Below, piece after piece: positions 1-5,123 of a stretch of DNA of 7,217 bases. The position numbers and the translations under genes are program-made. This DNA is from Hyphomicrobiales bacterium (GTDB taxonomy: Bacteria; Pseudomonadota; Alphaproteobacteria; Rhizobiales; Xanthobacteraceae). The stretch is taken from NCBI GenBank assembly GCA_016210825.1, contig JACQTM010000079.1:1-7217 (forward strand). The letters are read 5' to 3'. Every line of letters starts with the position of its first letter. The first letter of the stretch is position 1. The notes below the pieces were generated by a model that did not search any database, had not been told where the DNA came from, and worked only from the letters and a program-made list of their open reading frames with translations.

Positions 1-261
<261 letters not shown>

Positions 262-281
262 GGGGATTCTGTCCTGTCGCG

Positions 282-752
282 TCACCAGCGATAAGGCGAG
301 AAGGCCCGATTAGCCTCGGCCATGCGGTGCGTGTCCTCGCGCTTTTTCACCGCATTCCCCCTGTTATTCGACGCATCGAGCAGCTCGGACGAAAGCCGCT
401 CCATCATCGTTTTCTCGTTGCGCTCGCGCGCGGCGGAAATGATCCAGCGGATGCCGAGCGCCTGACGGCGTGACGTGCGCACTTCCACCGGCACCTGATA
501 GGTGGCGCCGCCGACGCGACGCGAGCGCACTTCGATCGAGGGCATGACGTTGTCGAGCGCCTGCTCGAACACCGAGACTGGATTTTGCTTGGTTTTGCCC
601 TCGATGATATCGAGGGCGCCGTACACGATCGATTCCGCGACCGACTTCTTGCCCTGGTACATGATCGAGTTCATGAACTTGGACACCACCAGGTTCCCGT
701 ATTTCGGGTCCGGGTTGATCTCGCGTTTCTCGGCGGAGTGACGGCGGGACAT
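282..752 (-). CDS. rpsG: 30S ribosomal protein S7
   Basis: Primary assembly protein of the 30S head; it binds the 3' major domain of 16S rRNA and lines the E-site/mRNA exit path. The 156-residue product has the usual length and the family signature near the N-terminus (DPKYGNLVVSKFMNSIM, about residues 15-31). The basic segment RSRRVGGATYQVPVEV (about 76-91) forms the S7 beta-hairpin, and the tail ends in FSPYRW. The ATG at 752 gives the conserved MSRRHSAEKREI start. No strong Shine-Dalgarno lies at normal distance: AAGGA is more than 20 bases upstream, and a purine-rich GAGATAGA tandem repeat (complement of 758-773) lies closer. In E. coli S7 represses its own operon by binding the S12-S7 intercistronic mRNA. 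Here the equivalent 85-base gap carries a strong palindrome, so coupling may differ. Function is certain; regulation is inference. Confidence 0.98.
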   Translation of the reverse strand: MSRRHSAEKREINPDPKYGNLVVSKFMNSIMYQGKKSVAESIVYGALDIIEGKTKQNPVSVFEQALDNVMPSIEVRSRRVGGATYQVPVEVRTSRRQALGIRWIISAARERNEKTMMERLSSELLDASNNRGNAVKKREDTHRMAEANRAFSPYRW

Positions 753-786
753 CGGTGTCTATCTCTCTATCTCTTTTCCTTCGGCG

Positions 787-818
787 ATCCCCGGGTCTCG
801 CTTCGCTCGCCCGGGGAT
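787..818. repeat. REP-like GC-rich palindrome in the rpsL-rpsG gap
   Basis: A perfect 9-bp inverted repeat, ATCCCCGGG (787-795) and CCCGGGGAT (810-818), encloses a 14-base loop, TCTCGCTTCGCTCG, that can itself close a small GC/GC stem around TTC. The arrangement (CCCGGG arms around a CGCTTCGCTCG core, ending in GGGGATGA) resembles dispersed intergenic palindromes remembered from Bradyrhizobium-like genomes; that assignment is from memory, not a search. No T-tract follows on the minus strand, so it is not a convincing intrinsic terminator. It lies in the mRNA between S12 and S7, where it would form a stable hairpin. Confidence 0.7.
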
Positions 819-840
819 GACCTTCGCTCCGCTCAGGTCA
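818..840. repeat. Short inverted repeat spanning the rpsL stop codon
   Basis: TGACCT (818-823) and AGGTCA (835-840) form a perfect 6-bp inverted repeat around an 11-base TCGCTCCGCTC loop. The outer three bases of the right arm are the complement of the rpsL stop codon. It shares base 818 with the larger palindrome next to it, so on the mRNA two hairpins would stand side by side directly after S12. It may be a second half of the same REP-like unit. The pairing is seen directly; any role is unknown. Confidence 0.5.
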
Positions 841-1209
841 TTTGGGTCGCTTGGCGCCGTACTTGGAGCGGCGCTGCTTGCGGTTCTTGACACCCTGGGT
901 GTCGAGCACGCCGCGCAGGATGTGGTAGCGCAGGCCCGGCAGATCCTTGACGCGGCCGCCGCGGATCATCACCACTGAATGTTCCTGCAGATTGTGGCCC
1001 TCGCCTGGGATGTAGCCGATCACTTCGTACTGGTTGGTCAGGCGCACCTTGGCGACCTTGCGCAAGGCCGAGTTTGGCTTCTTCGGCGTCGTGGTATAGA
1101 CGCGCGTGCAAACGCCGCGTTTCTGCGGTGCCGCTTCCAGCGCCGGCACGGTATTGCGATAGCTCTTCTTGCCGCGACCCTTGCGGATCAGCTGGTTGAT
1201 GGTTGGCAT
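838..1209 (-). CDS. rpsL: 30S ribosomal protein S12
   Basis: Small-subunit protein at the 30S/50S interface near the decoding centre; it helps control tRNA selection accuracy and is the classical site of streptomycin resistance. The 123-residue product is full length and carries the S12 signature TTTPKKPNSALRK (39-51) and the loop GGRVKDLPG (84-92). The two lysines whose substitution commonly gives streptomycin resistance, K43 and K88, are both present, so the sequence shows the sensitive-type allele. D89, the residue methylthiolated by RimO in many bacteria, is also present. The ATG at 1209 gives the conserved MPTINQLIRKG start. A GGAAGGG sequence lies 13 bases upstream, somewhat far for a Shine-Dalgarno. 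It is the first gene of the operon, preceded by a long non-coding stretch with a promoter candidate. Identification is certain. Confidence 0.99.
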   Translation of the reverse strand: MPTINQLIRKGRGKKSYRNTVPALEAAPQKRGVCTRVYTTTPKKPNSALRKVAKVRLTNQYEVIGYIPGEGHNLQEHSVVMIRGGRVKDLPGLRYHILRGVLDTQGVKNRKQRRSKYGAKRPK

Positions 1210-1222
1210 CTAACAGTCTTCG

Positions 1223-1249
1223 CCCTTCCGTTGCGGAGCTGACACTCCG
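1223..1249 (-). promoter_or_regulatory. Mutually exclusive hairpins overlapping the rpsL Shine-Dalgarno-like site
   Basis: In the S12 mRNA leader the complement of 1223-1229 reads GGAAGGG, the only Shine-Dalgarno-like stretch near the start codon. The complement of 1234-1237 (TCCG) can pair across a 3-base loop with the complement of 1227-1230 (CGGA), covering the first bases of that site. The same bases, as part of CTCCG (complement of 1234-1238), can instead pair with CGGAG (complement of 1245-1249) across a 6-base loop, leaving the site free. Both pairings cannot form at once. The stems are short (4 and 5 bp), so a switch is only a hypothesis. Confidence 0.3.
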
Positions 1250-1361
1250 ACCGGCGCACGTTTCCACGCGCAAAACGAAATCGCGCCATCCGCTCCGGCT
1301 TGCGGAATGACGCTCCTTATTTCAGAGGACCGCGCGGCGAAAACGGCGCCGGGGTCATGCA

Positions 1362-1449
1362 CTCTTTAAGACCTGACATTGGCTGTCAGCGGCAGCGTTT
1401 GAGCTTCATCCGTCGAGGCTGGTGCCGATCGCGCGCGAGTCTTAAAGAG
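1362..1449 (-). ncRNA. Predicted three-way-junction RNA element in the rpsL leader
   Basis: An 11-bp perfect inverted repeat, CTCTTTAAGAC (1362-1372) and GTCTTAAAGAG (1439-1449), encloses 66 bases. Directly abutting the left arm is a 6-bp hairpin, CTGACA (1373-1378) with TGTCAG (1384-1389), loop TTGGC. Directly abutting that is a second stem, CGGCA (1390-1394) with TGCCG (1423-1427). An 11-base linker containing the self-complementary TCGCGCGCGA (1429-1438) then leads to the right arm. Stem ends with no unpaired base between them are what a folded junction RNA looks like. Strand is ambiguous because Watson-Crick stems exist on both. The minus strand is preferred since the element lies downstream of the rpsL promoter candidate and upstream of S12. 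I recognise no known RNA family. It could be a ribosomal-protein leader, a small RNA, or a DNA-level palindromic site. Confidence 0.45.
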
Positions 1450-1530
1450 GCTTCCACCTCAAGGACTTAACGAGCATTCGGGAATGCCGTGCCGACGAGG
1501 CGAAACTCACCGCCTGCCGAAAGTGCGCGG

Positions 1531-1559
1531 TTTTTATCGGCGCCCTCCCCACTAGTCAA
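1531..1559 (-). promoter_or_regulatory. Candidate sigma-70-type promoter for the str operon
   Basis: On the minus strand a -35 hexamer TTGACT (complement of 1554-1559, preceded by C to give the alphaproteobacterial CTTGAC) is followed after exactly 17 bases by TAAAAA (complement of 1531-1536). This matches the consensus at 5 of 6 and 4 of 6 positions with ideal spacing. Transcription would start near 1524, giving S12 an untranslated leader of about 310 nucleotides. It is the best promoter-like match I found in the gap. A 5-bp inverted repeat (TCCCC/GGGGA, 1546-1564) brackets the -35 hexamer. The start site is inferred. Confidence 0.5.
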
Positions 1560-1709
1560 GGGGAAAAGCCTGAATTTGCTGCGTCTGCGCGGCATTTACC
1601 GCGCTTGCCGCCGTACCGTCTGCGTGCAATGTGCCGCGAATTTACGCCGTAATGTCGTCGCGTGCCGTGGTATGGTCATTTATTCGTTCGGTCCTGTTTG
1701 AGGTCGGTG

Positions 1710-3533
1710 ATGGCGAAGACGGCGGCAGAAGTCCCAGCTGTGTTCCACTTCGTTATGATCAAGCCGACGCATTACGACGACGACGGCTATCCGATCCAGT
1801 GGTTGCGGTCGGCCATCCCCTCAAACACGCTCGCCTGCCTCAACGCGCTTGCCGAAGACGCGCGGCGGCGTGAGGTGCTCGGCCCGAATGTCGATATCCG
1901 GCTGCACACTTTTGATGAGACAAATCGCCGAGTACAACCGCACAAGATTATCAGGATGATCCGTAAGGCCGGCGGCAAGGCGCTGATCGGACTTGTCGGC
2001 GTTCAGTCGAACCAATTTCCGCGCGCCGTCGATCTCGCCCGCCCCTTCATCGCGGCGGGTTTGCCAATTTGTGTCGGCGGCTTCCATATTTCCGGCTGCA
2101 TCGCCATGCTGCCGGAGCTGCCCAAGGATATCGTCGAGGCGCAGCACCTTGGCATTTCATTCTTCGCCGGCGAGGCCGAGGAAGGCCGGCTCGACGTCGT
2201 TTTGCGCGATGCCTGGAACGGCGAACTGGCGCCGCTCTACAACCACATGAACAATTTGCCGGCGCTGGCCGGCGAACCGGCCCCGATCCTTCCGCGCAAG
2301 CACGTCATCCGCACCTCGGGTTCGCTCTCGAGCATCGATCTTGGCCGCGGCTGCCCTTACCAATGTTCGTTCTGCACCATCATCAATGTGCAGGGTCGCA
2401 AAAGCCGTATTCGTTCGGTGGAGGATCTGGAAAAGATCGTGCGCGAGAACTACGCGCAGGGCATCAAGCGCTTCTTCATCACCGACGATAATTTTGCGCG
2501 CAACAAGGATTGGGAGCCGCTGTTCGACCGTTTAATTGAGCTGCGCGAAGGCGAGAGGTTGAATATCGGCTTCACCATCCAGGTCGATACACTCTGCCAC
2601 AAAATTCCGAACTTCATCGAGAAGGCGACACGGGCCGGCGTGCGTCGCGTCTTCATTGGGCTTGAGAACATCAACCCGGACAACCTGATCGCGGCGAAGA
2701 AGCGCCAGAACAAGATCACCGAATACCGCGAGATGCTGCAAAAATGGCGTAACCACGGCGCCATCACTTACGCCGGCTATATCCTCGGCTTCCCCGCCGA
2801 CACCAAGGCATCGATTGCCCGCGACATCGAAATCATCAAACGCGAATTGCCGCTGGATATTCTGGAATTCTTCTTCCTGACGCCGCTGCCCGGCTCGGAG
2901 GACCACAAGATTCTCTGGACCAAGGGAATCTGGATGGACCCCGATATGAACAAGTACGACCTCAATCACCGCGTCTCGCATCACGGGACGATGACGGACA
3001 AGGATTGGGAGGAGGCTTATCGCCTCGCCTGGGATACGTTCTACACGCCCGAGCACATCAACACTATCCTGCGCCGCACTTGCGCCAACAAACTTGGCCG
3101 TCCCGGCACCACGCTTTCAACCATTCTCTGGTTCTATTTGATGATCCTCTATGAGGGCGTGCATCCGCTCGAAGGCGGCGCGCTGCGGCTGAAATCCCGG
3201 CGCGACCGGCGCCGCGGCATGCCTATTGAGCATCCGTTCATTTTCTATCCACGTTATTGGCTCGGCACCGCGATCAAGGCGTTCGGCTATCTGCGGATCT
3301 ACCGGAAGACAAAGAAGATGCTCGATGCGGCACTCGCCGCCGAGGATCGCTGGATCTATTCCGATCTCGCGATCGCTATGCCCAAGGCCGACGAATTCGA
3401 CGCGCTCGATCTCTATCACGCCACGACTGGCGGCGAAGAGGCGCTCGCGCGCATGCGCCGCGATGATGCGATCCGCAACAGGACCCCGGGTGAAGTTGCA
3501 GCGAGCGTCGCCGCCAGCGTCGCGGCGGAATAG
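1710..3533 (+). CDS. Cobalamin-binding-domain-like radical SAM protein, unknown substrate
   Basis: Radical SAM enzymes use a [4Fe-4S] cluster to cleave S-adenosylmethionine and start radical chemistry. The cluster-binding motif GRGCPYQCSFC is clear, with cysteines at residues 215, 219 and 222 (CX3CX2C). Further core elements include FFITDDN (about 255-261), GLENINP (317-323) and YILGFP (357-362). The N-terminal 170 residues look like the Rossmann-type B12-binding domain of class B enzymes, with CVGGFHISG at about 121-129. The classical DXHXXG ligand motif is absent, so cobalamin binding is uncertain. Residues from about 400 to 607 form a long C-terminal region I cannot assign; it ends in an alanine-rich VAASVAASVAAE tail. 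ATG 1710 is preferred (607 residues) because GAGGT lies 5 bases upstream; an in-frame ATG at 1662 adds 16 unlikely residues. It stands alone on the plus strand, facing away from rpsL, and its substrate is unknown. Confidence 0.85.
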   Translation: MAKTAAEVPAVFHFVMIKPTHYDDDGYPIQWLRSAIPSNTLACLNALAEDARRREVLGPNVDIRLHTFDETNRRVQPHKIIRMIRKAGGKALIGLVGVQSNQFPRAVDLARPFIAAGLPICVGGFHISGCIAMLPELPKDIVEAQHLGISFFAGEAEEGRLDVVLRDAWNGELAPLYNHMNNLPALAGEPAPILPRKHVIRTSGSLSSIDLGRGCPYQCSFCTIINVQGRKSRIRSVEDLEKIVRENYAQGIKRFFITDDNFARNKDWEPLFDRLIELREGERLNIGFTIQVDTLCHKIPNFIEKATRAGVRRVFIGLENINPDNLIAAKKRQNKITEYREMLQKWRNHGAITYAGYILGFPADTKASIARDIEIIKRELPLDILEFFFLTPLPGSEDHKILWTKGIWMDPDMNKYDLNHRVSHHGTMTDKDWEEAYRLAWDTFYTPEHINTILRRTCANKLGRPGTTLSTILWFYLMILYEGVHPLEGGALRLKSRRDRRRGMPIEHPFIFYPRYWLGTAIKAFGYLRIYRKTKKMLDAALAAEDRWIYSDLAIAMPKADEFDALDLYHATTGGEEALARMRRDDAIRNRTPGEVAASVAASVAAE

Positions 3534-3559
3534 ACGCGTCTCACCGATCCGGAAACAAA

Positions 3560-3585
3560 AAGGCCGTCCGATAAGGAGCGGCCTT
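3560..3585. terminator. Hairpin terminator after the radical SAM gene, with the T-tract on the minus strand
   Basis: AAGGCCG (3560-3566) pairs with CGGCCTT (3579-3585), extended inward by TCC/GGA around a GATAA loop with one bulged G. Read on the plus strand the tail is CCTGCATTGACTTT, a poor U-tract. On the minus strand the stem is followed by TTTGTTTCC, giving an unbroken run of five T. The hairpin may end the radical SAM transcript, but it looks better suited to stopping transcripts entering from the right. It lies 26 bases past the radical SAM stop codon. Confidence 0.65.
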
Positions 3586-3591
3586 CCTGCA

Positions 3592-3621
3592 TTGACTTTA
3601 TGAAGGCTAGGCGTGTACTGT
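3592..3621 (+). promoter_or_regulatory. Candidate vapBC promoter
   Basis: TTGACT (3592-3597) is followed after 18 bases by TACTGT (3616-3621), a weak -10 with the key first, second and last bases. A start about seven bases on would fall at or next to the ATG at 3628, implying a leaderless or nearly leaderless antitoxin message. The -10 lies inside the left arm of the operator palindrome, as expected for a repressed promoter. The match is modest and the start site is inferred. Confidence 0.35.
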
Positions 3622-3651
3622 GATAATATGAAAAATATCACAGTAACTGTG
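3616..3651. promoter_or_regulatory. Palindromic operator candidate over the antitoxin start codon
   Basis: A perfect 10-bp inverted repeat, TACTGTGATA (3616-3625) and TATCACAGTA (3636-3645), is centred on the antitoxin ATG. A second palindrome, CACAGT-A-ACTGTG (3639-3651), shares the right arm. The result is three ACTGTG half-sites in alternating orientation within 36 bases. VapB-type ribbon-helix-helix antitoxins commonly bind such palindromes at their own promoter, cooperatively with the toxin. Binding here is inferred from position and symmetry. Confidence 0.7.
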
Positions 3652-3864
3652 GACGATGAGACATATCGGAAAGCAAGGATCAAAGCCGCCGAGCGGGACA
3701 CATCGGTGTCGGCGCTGGTGAAGCAATTTCTCAATAGGCTTGCCGCGGGCGAAAGCCAGGCCGAACGCCTGCTCTCGGATGAGCGCGCCTTGCGCGAACG
3801 CATTCAAAATTTCCGCGCTGCGGATCGGTTGTCGCGGGATGAATTGCACGACCGCAGGCGATGA
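3628..3864 (+). CDS. vapB: VapB-type ribbon-helix-helix antitoxin
   Basis: A 78-residue antitoxin predicted to neutralise the downstream PIN-domain ribonuclease and repress the shared promoter. The N-terminus KNITVTVDDETYRKARIKAA has the ribbon-helix-helix pattern: a strand at about residues 3-7, helix A at about 9-22, a turn, then helix B in SVSALVKQFLNRL (about 24-36). The charged C-terminal part, about 40-78, would be the flexible toxin-binding tail. ATG 3628 is chosen because strand 1 begins directly after it, as in relatives. A GTG at 3613, adding five residues, has a better Shine-Dalgarno (GAAGG, 6 bases upstream), so the start is not settled. The stop overlaps the toxin start by four bases (ATGA). 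The first 20 codons are A/T-richer than the surrounding genes, which fits a transferred module. The exact antitoxin subfamily is uncertain. Confidence 0.87.
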   Translation: MKNITVTVDDETYRKARIKAAERDTSVSALVKQFLNRLAAGESQAERLLSDERALRERIQNFRAADRLSRDELHDRRR

Positions 3865-4277
3865 CTGCTGTCCGCTTCCTCGACACGAACATTCTCCTCT
3901 ATTCGATAAGCCGCGACCGCCGTGAGGCCGCCAAACGCGATATCGCAGTGAAGCTGCTTGAAGAGCGCGACAATGCGCTCTCTGTCCAGGTGCTGCAGGA
4001 GTTCTACGTGCAGGCGACCCGGCCAACACGGCGGGATGCTGTGCCGCACGACGTCGCAACAGGCCTCATCAGCACGTGGCTACGCTTTCCAATACAGGAG
4101 ATTACCCTGGAGGTGATGGGTAGCGCTCTCGATATCAAAGCGGAATTTGGCCTGTCATATTGGGATGCGGCAATTGTTGCTGCCGCGCGCGTCCTCGGCT
4201 GCCGCGAGATTGTCTCAGAGGATATGTCTCACGGCCAAAAGATCGAGGACATCGTCATCACCAATCCCTTCCGCTGA
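3861..4277 (+). CDS. vapC: VapC-type PIN-domain ribonuclease toxin
   Basis: PIN-domain toxins of this type are Mg-dependent endoribonucleases; characterised VapCs cut initiator tRNA, other tRNAs or 23S rRNA, and the target here is unknown. The 138-residue length is typical. The acidic active-site residues can be placed at D8 (FLDTN), E47 (LQEFY), D102 (SYWDA) and D121 (SEDMSHG), so the toxin looks intact and catalytically competent. Its ATG overlaps the antitoxin stop in ATGA, indicating translational coupling; AGG lies three bases upstream, inside the antitoxin gene. With vapB it forms a two-gene plus-strand unit, convergent with the heme-protein gene on its right. Family assignment is firm; its cellular role (stress response, or maintenance of the local region) is inference. 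Confidence 0.92.
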   Translation: MTAVRFLDTNILLYSISRDRREAAKRDIAVKLLEERDNALSVQVLQEFYVQATRPTRRDAVPHDVATGLISTWLRFPIQEITLEVMGSALDIKAEFGLSYWDAAIVAAARVLGCREIVSEDMSHGQKIEDIVITNPFR

Positions 4278-4336
4278 CCGCGCATTCCGCCCGGCAGAAA
4301 AACCCATCCGAACGGCCTCGATTTTTCTTCACCTCG

Positions 4337-4356
4337 CCTCTGCCTGCGGGGAGAGG
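4337..4356. repeat. Degenerate palindrome between convergent vapC and the heme-protein gene
   Basis: CCTCT (4337-4341) pairs with AGAGG (4352-4356); after one G/G mismatch CC pairs with GG around a TGCG loop. The sequence resembles a worn copy of the CTCTCCCC-GCGGGGAGAGG-type intergenic repeat remembered from Bradyrhizobium-like genomes. On the plus strand it is followed by AATTTA, so it could weakly terminate the vapC transcript, but there is no true T-tract on either side. It lies in the 86-base gap between two converging genes. Confidence 0.4.
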
Positions 4357-4363
4357 AATTTAG

Positions 4364-4942
4364 CTATTCCGCCACTCGGCTCAGGCGCACATCGATCTCA
4401 CGATCGACGAAGCGCCATTCCTCGCTGGCGCGCAGCCGCGCAACCAGCCGATCGAACGCAGCCGCATGTTCCGGGGCATACTCGAACCAAGTCAAAAAAT
4501 CGAACGGCTCGCCAAGATCGCGGCTGTGATGCAGCCGGCGCGCAATTTCCGGGAGATACTCAAGCCCGATCGATGTGTGCCGTGAGCGCTCCTCGTAGAT
4601 TGCGCGGCGCTCGTCTTGCGCCAACGCCCACCACTGCGCGGATTTGCGAATGGGAATGAGCGCCGCGCGTGTTGCCTCGGGGCGTCCCAACGGCGCCTGC
4701 TTTGCCGCGAGAAGCGCTGCTTCGTGCGCGGTCGTGTAACGTGTATGACTGGTCACGCCGCGCAACGTCCAGACACCGGCGCGAGCCGTCGCCGCATCCG
4801 GGCCGTGCACAACTGAGAGACGCTTGGCTGCGTCCAATCGACCACCTTGGACCGTCTCCACGCGATCGATCATCCATTCGCCCGTGTCGCCTGCCGTGAA
4901 GGCGAAAAGCGTTGGCGTGTCCGCCGCGCGCGTTGCGGACAT
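4364..4942 (-). CDS. Chlorite-dismutase-family heme protein
   Basis: The chlorite dismutase fold binds heme b; members include true chlorite dismutases (chlorite to chloride and dioxygen), coproheme decarboxylases (ChdC/HemQ) and proteins of unknown role. In this 192-residue product the segment RHTSIGLEYLPEI-ARRLHHS (about 121-140) aligns with the family's HT...RKLYHS core. H122 falls on the proximal heme ligand. R135, thirteen residues later, falls on the distal arginine that marks chlorite-degrading members and is replaced in HemQ. E175 in ASEEW falls on the glutamate that supports the proximal histidine. KSAQWWAL (100-107) and FDFLTWFE (147-154) are further family hallmarks. ATG 4942 is preferred: AGGA lies directly upstream and the upstream in-frame start is a TTG at 5008. 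It lies downstream of rpoC on the same strand, beyond a terminator, so is probably transcribed separately. Alignment is from memory; activity is unproven. Confidence 0.82.
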   Translation of the reverse strand: MSATRAADTPTLFAFTAGDTGEWMIDRVETVQGGRLDAAKRLSVVHGPDAATARAGVWTLRGVTSHTRYTTAHEAALLAAKQAPLGRPEATRAALIPIRKSAQWWALAQDERRAIYEERSRHTSIGLEYLPEIARRLHHSRDLGEPFDFLTWFEYAPEHAAAFDRLVARLRASEEWRFVDREIDVRLSRVAE

Positions 4943-4978
4943 TCCTGAATCTCTCAAAGCGCGATAGGCCATTGAACT

Positions 4979-5008
4979 TGCATAGCCGGAGACGTGGCTG
5001 GTCCTCAA
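4979..5008 (-). promoter_or_regulatory. Weak promoter candidate for the heme-protein gene
   Basis: On the minus strand TTGAGG (complement of 5003-5008) is followed after 18 bases by TATGCA (complement of 4979-4984), giving a leader of about 30 bases to the ATG at 4942. A stand-alone -10-like TATGAT lies further upstream (complement of 5012-5017) but lacks a spaced -35. The gene needs its own promoter if the rpoC terminator is efficient. The evidence is only these partial hexamer matches. Confidence 0.25.
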
Positions 5009-5077
5009 GTCATCATACGGCCGTCGCGACGTAACCGTGCTTCAAAAGTAGTTGAGAGGCCGAAGAGCAAATAAAAT

Positions 5078-5099
5078 GGACCGCGCCAGAGCGCGGTCC
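5078..5099 (-). terminator. Intrinsic terminator of rpoC
   Basis: GGACCGCGC (5078-5086) pairs perfectly with GCGCGGTCC (5091-5099) around a 4-base loop. On the minus strand the stem is followed by ATTTTATTTGC, a good U-rich tail, and it begins 24 bases past the rpoC stop codon. This is the natural end of the rpoBC transcript and separates it from the heme-protein gene. Confidence 0.85.
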
Positions 5100-5123
5100 T
5101 TTGATGCCGTTCTGCGGAGAAAG

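Larger units (their letters stand above)
1210..1709. other. 500-base non-coding region between rpsL and the radical SAM gene
   Basis: Open frames here are short and have no recognisable product. Besides the rpsL promoter candidate and structured element listed separately, it contains several small perfect inverted repeats. These are TCCGC/GCGGA at 1289-1306, GCATTC-GG-GAATGC at 1474-1487, TCCCC/GGGGA at 1546-1564 around the promoter -35, and GCGCGG-CATTTA-CCGCGC at 1587-1604. The last lies upstream of the radical SAM gene and has no T-tract, so it is not a terminator. I could not identify a clear plus-strand promoter for the radical SAM gene. Confidence 0.7.

Noticed and set aside
758..773. 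Tandem TCTATCTC repeat before rpsG
   Set aside because: It is only two 8-bp units; probably a purine-rich ribosome-binding context rather than a functional repeat.
838..1209. Possible streptomycin-resistance allele of rpsL
   Set aside because: Both resistance-determining lysines, K43 and K88, are present, so there is no sign of a resistance mutation.
833..1273. Second minus-strand open frame overlapping rpsL
   Set aside because: It is an alternative frame over the certain S12 gene, with low-complexity arginine/alanine-rich translation.
1362..1449. Miniature transposon bounded by the 11-bp inverted repeat
   Set aside because: No flanking target-site duplication is visible and the element is very short; abutting internal stems fit an RNA fold better, though a DNA site is not excluded.
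1662..1709. Upstream ATG for the radical SAM protein
   Set aside because: The extra 16 residues lack family character, while ATG 1710 has GAGGT five bases upstream.
1210..1709. Small genes, tRNA or CRISPR in the 500-base gap
   Set aside because: Open frames there show no plausible start, ribosome site or product. There is no tRNA cloverleaf with a TTC-type arm and no array of spaced direct repeats.
3117..3803. Minus-strand open frame of 228 codons over the radical SAM end and vapB
   Set aside because: It is antisense to two well-supported genes and crosses the terminator and operator; no domain is recognisable.
4943..5008. TTG start extending the heme protein by 22 residues
   Set aside because: Rare start codon without a Shine-Dalgarno; the segment overlaps the likely promoter region, and family-like sequence begins after ATG 4942.
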